The notes under the pieces: generated by a model | The model's input: the letters and a program-made list of their open reading frames with translations, nothing else | What the model was told of the DNA's origin: nothing | The model's database searches: none | Program-made: the position numbers and the translations under genes | In this document: piece by piece, positions 17,696 through 26,079 of the stretch | Layout of the letters: every line of letters begins with the position of its first letter | How positions within the stretch are numbered: the stretch's first letter is position 1 | Origin: Rhizobiales bacterium Ga0077537 | GTDB lineage: Bacteria > Pseudomonadota > Alphaproteobacteria > Rhizobiales > Hyphomicrobiaceae | Reading direction: 5' to 3' | DNA length: 64,000 nt | Assembly (NCBI GenBank): GCA_001464955.1 | Contig: LNEM01000006.1 | Span: forward strand, 1-64,000

Positions 17696-19081
17696 TCAGA
17701 GCGTTGGTCGACGATCGCGCCAAGACGTCATCCGCTCATACGTGTGCCCGACACGCAGGACGTGCGCATCTTCGAAGGGTCGCCCGACAATCTGCATCGA
17801 GAGCGGCAGGCCTTGGGCATCGAAGCCGTTGCAGATTGACAGCGCGGGCGTGCCCGACACATTGAATGGCATCGTGAAGGTGGAAGCTTCGAAACTCCCG
17901 TACTTGGTCATCGCGTCCATTCTTGGCGCTGATGTCGCCGTTGTCGGCAGCGCCAACACGTCGACCGACGTCATGACCTTTGCCAAGGCTGCCCGCAACT
18001 CCCGCCGCAGACGCATGGCGGCCATGTAGTCGGCTGATGTGATGAATGCACCGAGCGCGCACCGGTCGCGAAAGTATTCGCCGTAGTCGGTGTACCGCTC
18101 CTTCAACCATGGCTCGTGAACCGAATATGCCTCGCTGATCATGAGAATCATGCCGCAGGAAAACCAGTCATCGAGAGGCGGCAGCCTGACATCAGTTATT
18201 GCGGCACCTGCCTGCCGAAGCACGCCGATCGACGTCTCGAAAGCCGCGCCGACATCGTTCGAGATGCTGGTGTCCGTCTCGAAGAAATGCCTCACGACAC
18301 CGATACGAAGGCCGGCTATGCCGCCGCCAATCGAGGCCCGGAAGCTCGGCAGGTCGATCTTTGCGCTCGCTGGATCCGCCGGGTCGTGCCCGGCCATGGC
18401 ATCGAGAAGGATGGCGCAATCCTCGGCAGTCCAGGCCAGCGGTCCCGCATGATCGAGCGAGAACGCCAGCGGTTGGATTCCGGAGCGGCTGAGCAAGCCA
18501 TAGGTGGGCTTGATGCCGGCCAGCCCGCAGAAGGAGGACGGCGTTCTGATGGAGCCGCCTGTGTCGGAGCCTGTGCCCCCGAGGATGAAGCCGGCCGCGA
18601 CGGCAGCGCCCGTACCGCTCGAGGAACCTCCGGTGAAGTGCTCGGTGTTCCATGGGTTGCGCGCTGGCGGCCACGGCAGGTCGAAGCTCGGTCCACCCCA
18701 GGCGAACTCGTGTGTAGCGAGCTTGCCGAACGGCACGACGCCAGCTTCGGAAAGTTTGGCCACGGTGTGCGCATCCCGTCTTGGGATGTAGTCTTCCAGC
18801 AATCTGGAATGGGCGGTCGTCGCCAAACCGCCCGTTTCATAGATATCCTTGTGAGCGAACGGAATACCGTGCAGGGGCCCCCTTGGGTGCCCTTCCCTGA
18901 TCTCGGCCTCGGCCTTCCTCGCCTCGGAAAGCGCACGCGCCTTGTCGAGATGGATGAAGCTGTTGATCCGCGCTTCGCTGGCCTCGATCCGCGCGAGGCA
19001 CGCTTCTGCGAGCGCGACGGGCGAAAGCTTGCCGGTTTCGATGTCGGCAGCCGCCTCGGCGATCGATGGAACGGGATGCAT
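17696..19081 (-). CDS. Amidase-signature hydrolase
   Basis: A 461-residue amidase-signature enzyme. The catalytic lysine is K78 in LHGIPFAHKDIYETGG. The glycine-serine segment GGSSSGTGAAVAAG (about 151-164) holds the cis-serine, and the nucleophile is S177 in GSDTGGSIRTP. It hydrolyses an amide to a carboxylate and ammonia in the cytoplasm. The ATG at 19081 has a GAGG site upstream. A 64-residue AtzG/GatC-like protein is encoded 10 bases upstream, so the two probably form a complex, as AtzE with AtzG or GatA with GatC. The substrate is unknown; the neighbouring TRAP system and SsuD-like enzyme suggest catabolism of an imported nitrogen compound. Confidence 0.9.
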   Translation of the reverse strand: MHPVPSIAEAAADIETGKLSPVALAEACLARIEASEARINSFIHLDKARALSEARKAEAEIREGHPRGPLHGIPFAHKDIYETGGLATTAHSRLLEDYIPRRDAHTVAKLSEAGVVPFGKLATHEFAWGGPSFDLPWPPARNPWNTEHFTGGSSSGTGAAVAAGFILGGTGSDTGGSIRTPSSFCGLAGIKPTYGLLSRSGIQPLAFSLDHAGPLAWTAEDCAILLDAMAGHDPADPASAKIDLPSFRASIGGGIAGLRIGVVRHFFETDTSISNDVGAAFETSIGVLRQAGAAITDVRLPPLDDWFSCGMILMISEAYSVHEPWLKERYTDYGEYFRDRCALGAFITSADYMAAMRLRRELRAALAKVMTSVDVLALPTTATSAPRMDAMTKYGSFEASTFTMPFNVSGTPALSICNGFDAQGLPLSMQIVGRPFEDAHVLRVGHTYERMTSWRDRRPTL

Positions 19082-19091
19082 TGCAATCACC

Positions 19092-19286
19092 TCAATCGGC
19101 TGCCTTGAAGATGCTCGCGGGCTCAGCCTCGCGTGGTCTCGCGCCATCACCACGAACGCGCGCCGCCATCCGCACGATGTGACCGTAACCAACGAACAGC
19201 TCGGATCTCTGCCGCTCGTCGAGTTTCAATCCGCTACGTCGGAGCAGGGCTTCGAAGGCGTCTCTGTCTTTGTCGATGTGTGTCAC
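19092..19286 (-). CDS. AtzG/GatC-like small subunit
   Basis: A 64-residue protein (FEALLRRSGLKLDERQRSEL, ending EPASIFKAAD). Its helical pattern and C-terminal PASIFKA-like tail resemble AtzG-type and DUF4089 proteins, which wrap around an amidase partner as GatC does around GatA. It lies 10 bases before the amidase gene ending at 17696, so the two should be translated together. A second, related small protein is encoded at 19425-19616. It has no catalytic role of its own. Confidence 0.75.
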   Translation of the reverse strand: MTHIDKDRDAFEALLRRSGLKLDERQRSELFVGYGHIVRMAARVRGDGARPREAEPASIFKAAD

Positions 19287-19424
19287 GCTGCAGCTCGTCC
19301 CTGTTGTCGATCAGCTCATGGTCACGTCGATGATGTCCGTCACGCCCGGCAGTATCCGGCGTAGCTGGAAAGGGATTGTCCGTGCGCTCCCGGTCGCGTC
19401 GCATCCACGAGCGAGGCGCTTCGG

Positions 19425-19616
19425 TTACAAGGGAACCTTGAACACGCTCGCCGGCTCGTTGCCCTTGGAGGGCATTCGTTTGACGCTGCCGGCCACACTT
19501 GCAACCCTTGTCCCAAGCGCAGCCATGCGTTCGATCTCGGCATCCGTCTCCAGCTTCACCCCGTGGAGCGAAGCAAATGCAACGATCTCTTCACGGCTCC
19601 ACGTCCTCGTCGTCAT
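19425..19616 (-). CDS. Second AtzG/GatC-like small subunit
   Basis: A 63-residue protein starting MTTRTWSREEIVAFASLHG and ending NEPASVFKVPL, with the same tail pattern as its neighbour at 19092-19286. It follows the second amidase gene by 32 bases and is probably that enzyme's partner. Upstream in-frame codons reach back into the amidase gene, but the ATG at 19616 has a purine-rich site before it and begins the conserved part. Between this gene and the next small subunit lie 138 bases in which I see no gene. Confidence 0.7.
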   Translation of the reverse strand: MTTRTWSREEIVAFASLHGVKLETDAEIERMAALGTRVASVAGSVKRMPSKGNEPASVFKVPL

Positions 19617-19648
19617 GCGGGTCCCTCCCCAAGCGATGATGCAGGATG

Positions 19649-21076
19649 TCAAAGCGACGGACGTCGTCCCCGCTCGCCAATGGCACATTCGATCACGTGA
19701 GCCACGCGATAGATGGTGGCCTCGTCGAAGTAGCGGCCCGCGACCTGCATGCTCGTCGGAAGCCCATCCGCATCGAAACCAGTCGGGAGCGACAGGGCGG
19801 GGTGTCCGGTGACATTGAAGATCGACGTCGCGGCATGCATCGTGAACTCGACCAGCTTCTTCTGGTCGTCGAACGTCGGCGCCGTCGCAAACGTGCAGGG
19901 TGTCAGGATCGCATCACACGTCCGCACCACGGCATCCGTGCTGACGCAGAGTTGCCGCCGCAGGCGCTGAGCTGCCAGGAAATCGGCTGCGCGGAGCGTG
20001 AAGCCGGCCGTCATCTTGTCGCGAAGCGCCCGCCCCATGAGATGGCGGCGCTGCAGGAAATCCTGCTCGTGGATCGAGAATGATTCACCCCAGTTGATCA
20101 CCGACGTGACGTTCCGGTACTCCTCCAGCGTCGCAGGGAGTCCGACGTCCACGATCTCGGCGCCCGCATCGCGAAGGGCTGCCTCCGCCTTGAGGAGGTT
20201 CGCGGCAACGTCAGGGGAAAGCACTGGTGCGCCCGCTCCGAAATCGCGGACGATCCCGATCGTCATTCCCCGGACCCCTTCACCCAGCCCGCGACTGAAG
20301 TTGGGCACCGGCGCATCGGCCGATTGAGGATCCCGAGGATCAAAGCCTGAAATCGCCTCGAGCACGATCGCGCTGTCCCGTACCGTCCAGGTCAGCGGCC
20401 CCGTCACATCCAGCGACCAGCAGTTGGGCAAGCAGCCGGCGCGACTGACACGGCCGTAAGTGGCTTTCATTCCAACGACGCCAGTCGCAGCGGCTGGCAG
20501 GCGGATCGATCCCCCCGTGTCGGACCCTAATCCGAAGAGTGCCGTTCCCGCCGCCACTCCCGTTCCGACGCCCGTTGATGATCCGCCTGTGAAATGCGCG
20601 AGGTTCCAGGCATTGCGGGCCAATGGAAACGGCAACTCGTCGTAGATCTCGCCCGTGCCGGTGCCAAACTCCCAGGTATTCATTTTACCCAGCAGGATCG
20701 CGCCCTGTGCCTCCAGCTTCTCGATGATCGTTGCCGTCTCGTCGGCGACATGGTCGAGCATCAGGCGTGAGCCGCCCGTCGTTCGCACGCCTGCGACGTG
20801 ATAATTGTCCTTCACCCCAAACGGAATCCCGTGCAGCGGTCCCTTCCAGTGGCCATCGGCAATCTCGCGTTCGGCCTGCCGGGCCCGCGTGCGGGCACGA
20901 TCTGCGAGCACGGAAATGTAGCTGTGAAGTTTGGAGTCAACGGCGGCAATGCGCGCGAGATAGTGCTCGACCAGGTCCACGGGAGACAACTTGCGTCCCG
21001 CCAGGAGAGCGCCTGCAGTCCGAATATCGAGCAACTCGCCGCAAGCCGCGGGTGGATCGGCAGCCGGGACGGCCAT
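19649..21076 (-). CDS. Amidase-signature hydrolase, second copy
   Basis: A 475-residue amidase-signature enzyme, clearly related to but distinct from the one ending at 17696. The catalytic lysine is K89 in LHGIPFGVKDNYHVAG, the serine-glycine segment is GGSSTGVGTGVAAG, and the nucleophile is S190 in GSDTGGSIRLP. The C-terminal region (FNVTGHPALSLPTGFDADGL) is typical of the family. It is the first gene of a four-gene leftward set: amidase, small subunit, small subunit, amidase. Two different amidases side by side suggest successive hydrolyses in one pathway or two related substrates; which of these holds cannot be read from the sequence. Confidence 0.9.
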   Translation of the reverse strand: MAVPAADPPAACGELLDIRTAGALLAGRKLSPVDLVEHYLARIAAVDSKLHSYISVLADRARTRARQAEREIADGHWKGPLHGIPFGVKDNYHVAGVRTTGGSRLMLDHVADETATIIEKLEAQGAILLGKMNTWEFGTGTGEIYDELPFPLARNAWNLAHFTGGSSTGVGTGVAAGTALFGLGSDTGGSIRLPAAATGVVGMKATYGRVSRAGCLPNCWSLDVTGPLTWTVRDSAIVLEAISGFDPRDPQSADAPVPNFSRGLGEGVRGMTIGIVRDFGAGAPVLSPDVAANLLKAEAALRDAGAEIVDVGLPATLEEYRNVTSVINWGESFSIHEQDFLQRRHLMGRALRDKMTAGFTLRAADFLAAQRLRRQLCVSTDAVVRTCDAILTPCTFATAPTFDDQKKLVEFTMHAATSIFNVTGHPALSLPTGFDADGLPTSMQVAGRYFDEATIYRVAHVIECAIGERGRRPSL

Positions 21077-21275
21077 CGGGGATACTCCTGCTCTTCAACT
21101 CGATCGCAACGGGTTGATCACGACAATACGGGCAATAGCGACCCCCGAGTGCACGAATTCACGGCATGATGCGGCGGAAATTTCATAGGCAGTGCCGAGC
21201 CCGGAGCTCTTGCAGATCTTCGGTATCTCATCGGACATGGCGCTGCTGTTCATCGCTCAGTCGAAGTCGACCAAG

Positions 21276-21380
21276 CCTCGCGCGACAGCGCTTCTGGAAT
21301 GATGATGGAGCCGACCATCCGGCCAGCGGCTTCCTGTGTGCCGTGGCGCTGGAGGAAGCGCATGCAGTGATTGGATGCGC
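21276..21380 (-). pseudogene. Relict of a DUF5681 gene
   Basis: About 105 bases align without gaps to 2953-3057, inside the DUF5681 gene, at roughly 80% identity by eye. Translated leftward it gives MRFLQRHGTQEAAGRMVG then SIIIPEALSREAW, against MRFVKRYGTQDTAGQKIG then YIIIPEALTREEW in the complete protein. The N-terminal half is missing. This marks a former island or prophage segment beside the catabolic block. Confidence 0.75.
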
Positions 21381-21453
21381 AGGCGCTGAAGACCTTGATG
21401 CTCGATGATATCTGGCGGCGGCTCGGCCAACGTCGCGCCTGTCGCCAGCCGCC

Positions 21454-23922
21454 CTATGCGCCGCGCATGCGCAGACCTTCGGGGTCGTAGAGCGGGCGCA
21501 GGCTGGCCTCGGCCGGCACCCGAACCCCGGCCACTTCGATCTCGAACCTCGGCGCAAGCACACTTGCGGCGGCCTCGTTCGGACGGCACGGCAGATAACC
21601 GAGCCCGATGGCCGCCCCCAGTGTATGCCCATAAGCGCCCGACGTGAGGAAGCCGGCCACTTTCCCGTCGCGCACGATCGGCTCGGTCCCGTAGAGCAGC
21701 GGCTCCGGATCGGTAAGCTTGAACTGGACGAGCCGCCGCTCGAGGCCGGCGGTCCGCTTGGCAAGGACCGCGTCGCGCCCGATGAAATCGCCGAACCGGC
21801 CCTGCGCCTTTCCCGTCTTGACCGCGAAGCCGAGCCCGGCCTCGAGCACGTGGTCCTCGTCGCCGATGTCGTGGCCGAAATGCCGAAAGGCCTTTTCCAG
21901 CCGTAGCGCGTCCATGGCGTGCATTCCGGCAAGCCGCAATCCATGCCGCTCTCCCGCGTCCAGGATGGTCTCGAACACATGCCGCGCGAACTCGGTCGGC
22001 ATGTAGAGCTCGAACCCCGATTCGCCGACGTAGGAGATGCGGTGTGCCCGCACCATCGCCATCCCGATCTCGATCTCCCGCGCCGTGCCGAAGGGGAAGG
22101 CACTGAACGACAGGTCGGACGTCGAGCGCGCCTCCAGCACGGCGGCAGCCAGCGGTCCCATGACGGCGAAGCACGCCTCCCCGCTCGTCGCGTCGAACAC
22201 CGCGCACCGCGCCTCGTCCGGAACGTGGCGTCGGAGCCACGCGAGATCCCGCACCGTCGTCGCCGCCGACGTGACGACGAGGAACGACGTCTCGCCGAGC
22301 CGCGTCACAGTCAGGTCGGCCTCGATGCCGCCGCGCGCATTGAGCCACTGCGTGTAGACGATACGCCCCGGCTCGACCGCGACATCGTTGGCCGAGATGC
22401 GCTGCAGCACGGCCTCGGCGTCCGGTCCCTCGACCCGGAACTTGCCGAACGCGCTCATGTCGAACAGCCCTGCTGCTGTCCGGACGGCGTGATGCTCCGC
22501 CGCCGCATGCGCGAACCAGTTCTGACGGCCCCACGAGTACTGATAGGCGGCCGTCTCGCCCTTCGCCACGTCCTCTGGCGGCAGGAACCAGTTGGCGCGT
22601 TCCCAACCCGCCGCCTCGCCGAAGCACGCGCCGCGCGCCGCCAGCTGCTCGTGAACCGGCGAATGCCGGACGCCTCGCCCCGTCTCGTACTGGCGATACG
22701 GGAAATGATCGGCATAGAGGAGGCCGAGCGTTTCGCTGACGCGTGAGGTAATGAAGCTCCGCGTCGCCTGATAGGGGACGACGCGGCGCACGTCCACGTC
22801 CCACAGGTCGAACGGCGGCGCCCCATCGACGATCCACTGCGCGAGCGCCATGCCGGCTCCGCCAGCCGACTGGATGCCCACCGAATTGAAGCCGCAGGCG
22901 ACATAGAAGTTCCGGAGCTGCGGCGCCTCGCCGAGCAGGTAGCGATTGTCGTGGGTGAAGCTCTCGGGTCCGTTGAAGAACGTCCGGATGCCGAGCTTGC
23001 CGAGCAGCGGCACGCGTCGCGTGGCCGTCTCGAGGATCGGCGCGAAGTGCTCGACGTCTTCCGGCAGTTGATCGAAGCAGAAATCTTCCGGGATACCGTC
23101 GACGCCCCACGGCTTGGCTTTCGGCTCGAACGCACCGAGCATGATCTTGCCCGCGTCCTCCTTGTAGTAGGCGCACTCGTCGGGCACGCGGAGCACCGGC
23201 AGATTGCGCGGCACGTCGGGCGAGGCCTCGGTGACGATGTAGAAGTGCTCGCACGCCTGCAGTGGCAGCGGCACGCCTGCCATGGCGCCGATGGTCCGCC
23301 CCCACATGCCCGCGCAGTTGACCACCACTTCTGCCGCGATCGGACCCTGATCCGTGACGACGCCGGTGACGATGCCGTTGTGCTGCGAGACGGCCGTCAC
23401 CTTGACGCCCTCGATCACCTTCACGCCGAGATTGCTGGCGCCGCGCGCCATCGAGAGTGCGATGTTGCCCGGATCGCCCTGCCCGTCCCGCGCCAGGTAG
23501 ACCGCGCCCACGGCGCCGCTGACATCGAGCAGGGGATGCCGGCGCGCGGCCTCTGCAACCGAGATGGTCTCCACCTCGACGCCGTAGGAGCGGGCCATGG
23601 ACGCGCCACGCTTCAGCTCCTCGTAGCGTTCGGCAGTCAGCGCGAGACTGATCGAGCCGACACGCTTGAACCCCGTCGCGACACCGGTCTCGGCTTCGAG
23701 CGAGCCGTAGAGTTCCTGGCTGTACTTGGCGAGCCGGGTCATGTTGGCCGTCGCCCGCAATTGCCCGATCAGACCCGCCGCGTGCCACGTTGTGCCGCTG
23801 GTCAATTGCTTCCGCTCGAGCAGCACGACGTCGGTCCAGCCGAGCTTCGCCAGATGATATGCGACCGAGCAGCCTGCGACCCCGCCGCCGATGATCACGA
23901 CACGCGCTCTATTCGGGACCAT
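21454..23922 (-). CDS. FAD-dependent oxidoreductase with GcvT domain (dimethylglycine/sarcosine dehydrogenase-like)
   Basis: An 822-residue two-part enzyme. Residues about 5-390 form a DAO-type flavin oxidase with the nucleotide motif VVIIGGGVAGCSVAYHLAKL and the TSGTTWHAAGL segment typical of dimethylglycine and sarcosine dehydrogenases. Residues about 430-815 form a GcvT-like aminomethyltransferase fold that would pass the released one-carbon unit to tetrahydrofolate; the C-terminal part reads GLGFAVKTGKAQGRFGDFIG. It probably oxidatively demethylates an N-methyl amine or amino acid in the cytoplasm. It is divergent from the hyuA-like gene at 24055 with about 130 bases between them, so shared control is likely. 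With two HyuA/HyuB pairs it suggests breakdown of an N-methylated cyclic compound such as a hydantoin or creatinine derivative, which is inference. Confidence 0.9.
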   Translation of the reverse strand: MVPNRARVVIIGGGVAGCSVAYHLAKLGWTDVVLLERKQLTSGTTWHAAGLIGQLRATANMTRLAKYSQELYGSLEAETGVATGFKRVGSISLALTAERYEELKRGASMARSYGVEVETISVAEAARRHPLLDVSGAVGAVYLARDGQGDPGNIALSMARGASNLGVKVIEGVKVTAVSQHNGIVTGVVTDQGPIAAEVVVNCAGMWGRTIGAMAGVPLPLQACEHFYIVTEASPDVPRNLPVLRVPDECAYYKEDAGKIMLGAFEPKAKPWGVDGIPEDFCFDQLPEDVEHFAPILETATRRVPLLGKLGIRTFFNGPESFTHDNRYLLGEAPQLRNFYVACGFNSVGIQSAGGAGMALAQWIVDGAPPFDLWDVDVRRVVPYQATRSFITSRVSETLGLLYADHFPYRQYETGRGVRHSPVHEQLAARGACFGEAAGWERANWFLPPEDVAKGETAAYQYSWGRQNWFAHAAAEHHAVRTAAGLFDMSAFGKFRVEGPDAEAVLQRISANDVAVEPGRIVYTQWLNARGGIEADLTVTRLGETSFLVVTSAATTVRDLAWLRRHVPDEARCAVFDATSGEACFAVMGPLAAAVLEARSTSDLSFSAFPFGTAREIEIGMAMVRAHRISYVGESGFELYMPTEFARHVFETILDAGERHGLRLAGMHAMDALRLEKAFRHFGHDIGDEDHVLEAGLGFAVKTGKAQGRFGDFIGRDAVLAKRTAGLERRLVQFKLTDPEPLLYGTEPIVRDGKVAGFLTSGAYGHTLGAAIGLGYLPCRPNEAAASVLAPRFEIEVAGVRVPAEASLRPLYDPEGLRMRGA

Positions 23923-24054
23923 GGGGCATCCTGCTGACTGGAGTGGGGATCATCGCGGTCTGCGGCTGGGACTGGGAGCGCACTCGCCAGAGCTTCGCCA
24001 TCGTGTAACATCGAGAGTAGAGCGGCACCCGCTTGCGGGCAACACGAGGGCAGG

Positions 24055-26067
24055 ATGAGGGTCGGGATAGAGGTCGGCGGCACGTTCACGGATCTGGTCG
24101 CGATCGGCCGCGACGGCATCATTGTCACCAAGGTGCCGAGTGTGCCGAGCGCCCCCGACGAGGGCGCCTTCGATGCCCTTATCGCGAGCGGCATTCCTCT
24201 GGCCGCCATCGAGGAACTGGCCCACGGCTCGACCGTCGCGACCAACGCGGTTCTGGAGCGCAAGGGCGCCCGCATCGCGTTCGTCACGACGAAGGGTTTT
24301 CGCGACATCCTCGCCCTGCAGCGGCATGGACGCGACCGGATCTACGATCTCGAATACAGGAAGCCCGTCCCCGTCGTCGAGCGATCGGCGAGCTTCGAGG
24401 TGACCGAGCGCGTCGTCGCCGACGGCTCGGTCGTAACGCCGCTCGACGAGGCCGCGATCGAGCGTGAGTTGCTGCCTGGCCTTGCGGCCGGCGGCTTCGA
24501 GGCCGTGGCGGTCTGCCTGCTGAATGGCTACGTCAATCCCGCCCACGAACGCCGTGTGCGCGAACTGATCGCCAGCCGCCTGCCGGACCTGCACGTGACG
24601 CTGTCGTCCGATGTGACGCGCGAGTTCCGTGAGTACGAGCGCGCCTCGACGACGACGCTGTCGGCTTATGTCCAGCCCGTCATCGACCGCTACCTTGCTC
24701 GGTTCTCGGAGCGCCTCGGCGCCAGCGGCTTCACCGGCCACTTCAGCGTCATGCAGTCGAACGGCGGACGTCTCCCCGCCGACGGCATGCGCGGGAGCGC
24801 CATCAATGCGCTGCTGTCGGGCCCGGCGGCCGGCGTGATGGGCGCCGTGCGTCAGGCAGGTCGGTCGGGCTTCCGGAACATCGTCACGCTCGATATCGGC
24901 GGCACCTCGACGGACGTCTGCGTCGTCACGGACGGCCGCCCGCAGCTGACCCAGGATTTCTCCCTCGACGGCCTGCCGATCCGCGTGCCGCTGCTCGACA
25001 TCAATACGGTCGGCGCGGGCGGCGGCTCGATCGTGTGGATCGACGAGGGCGGCATGCTGCGCGTCGGCCCCAAGTCCGCCGGTGCCAATCCCGGTCCGGC
25101 CTGCTACGGACGTGGCGGCACCGAGCCGACCCTCACCGACGCCCACGTCATCCGGCAGACGGTCCGGCCCGAGGCGTTCCTCGGCGGCCGCATGACCATC
25201 GACGCGGCCGCCTCCCGTCGCGTGTTCGAGCCGATCGCGCGGGCACTCTCCATGAGCCTCGAGGAGGCGGCGGACAGCGCCGTACAACTCGCCAACGCCA
25301 ACATCGTGCGGGCGATCCAGCTCATCTCGACGGAGCGCGGCCACGATCCGCGCGACTACGTGCTGGTCCCGTACGGTGGCGCCGGTCCGCTCCATGCAGC
25401 CGACGTCGCGGCCGAGCTCGGCATCTCGACGATCGTCGTGCCGCCGAGCGCCGGCATCATCTCGGCCTATGGCCTGATCGCCTCCGACTTCATGCTGTTC
25501 GAGAGCATGACGCGCCGGGCCCCCGCCGACGACGACGCGGCGACGCATCTGACGACCGTGTTTGACGAGATGCAGGCGCGGGCCAGCGAACGGGCGGCGC
25601 ATCTGGGTCTCACGGGCACCCTGCAGATGGAATTGACGGCTGGCATGCGGTTCGTCGGACAGGCCTTCGAGGTGCCGGTCACGTTTGCTGCCGACGAGAT
25701 CGCACGCCTGTCCTCGGCCCACATCCGCGAGCGTTTCGCGGAGGCCCACCACCGCGTCTATTTCTTCGGCGGCGAGGCGGAAAAGCCCATTGAGTTCGTC
25801 TCGTTCCGGCTCGGCGTGACGCTGCCCCTCGCGGAGCTGCCGTTGCTCGCCATCGACGCCACGCAGAAGTCGAAGCCGAAGCCGATCGAGGTGTTCGACA
25901 AGCGGAGCTGGCGGAGCGGTGTGCTCGTTGCGCGCGGCGGACTGGGCGCCAAGCGCCTTCCGGGTCCGGCCCTGATCGAGGACCCGACCTCGACGCTGCT
26001 CGTGCCGGGCGGTTGGACCGCGCGCCGCGACGGCAATCACAACACCATCCTCGAGCGGCAGAAGTGA
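24055..26067 (+). CDS. Hydantoinase/oxoprolinase family protein, HyuA-type subunit
   Basis: A 670-residue protein starting MRVGIEVGGTFTDLVAIG, the phosphate-binding motif of the HyuA/oxoprolinase A family. The second actin-like half holds ILDIGGTS-type sequence (TLDIGGTSTDVCVVTDGRPQ) and the AGGGSIVWID segment. These subunits, with HyuB partners, use ATP to open or carboxylate cyclic amides and ketones (N-methylhydantoin, 5-oxoproline, acetophenone, acetone). A ribosome site GAGGGCAGG precedes the ATG. The HyuB partner follows after 12 bases. Sequence alone does not tell which substrate is used. Confidence 0.9.
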   Translation: MRVGIEVGGTFTDLVAIGRDGIIVTKVPSVPSAPDEGAFDALIASGIPLAAIEELAHGSTVATNAVLERKGARIAFVTTKGFRDILALQRHGRDRIYDLEYRKPVPVVERSASFEVTERVVADGSVVTPLDEAAIERELLPGLAAGGFEAVAVCLLNGYVNPAHERRVRELIASRLPDLHVTLSSDVTREFREYERASTTTLSAYVQPVIDRYLARFSERLGASGFTGHFSVMQSNGGRLPADGMRGSAINALLSGPAAGVMGAVRQAGRSGFRNIVTLDIGGTSTDVCVVTDGRPQLTQDFSLDGLPIRVPLLDINTVGAGGGSIVWIDEGGMLRVGPKSAGANPGPACYGRGGTEPTLTDAHVIRQTVRPEAFLGGRMTIDAAASRRVFEPIARALSMSLEEAADSAVQLANANIVRAIQLISTERGHDPRDYVLVPYGGAGPLHAADVAAELGISTIVVPPSAGIISAYGLIASDFMLFESMTRRAPADDDAATHLTTVFDEMQARASERAAHLGLTGTLQMELTAGMRFVGQAFEVPVTFAADEIARLSSAHIRERFAEAHHRVYFFGGEAEKPIEFVSFRLGVTLPLAELPLLAIDATQKSKPKPIEVFDKRSWRSGVLVARGGLGAKRLPGPALIEDPTSTLLVPGGWTARRDGNHNTILERQK

Positions 26068-26079
26068 CAGGGGACCCGC

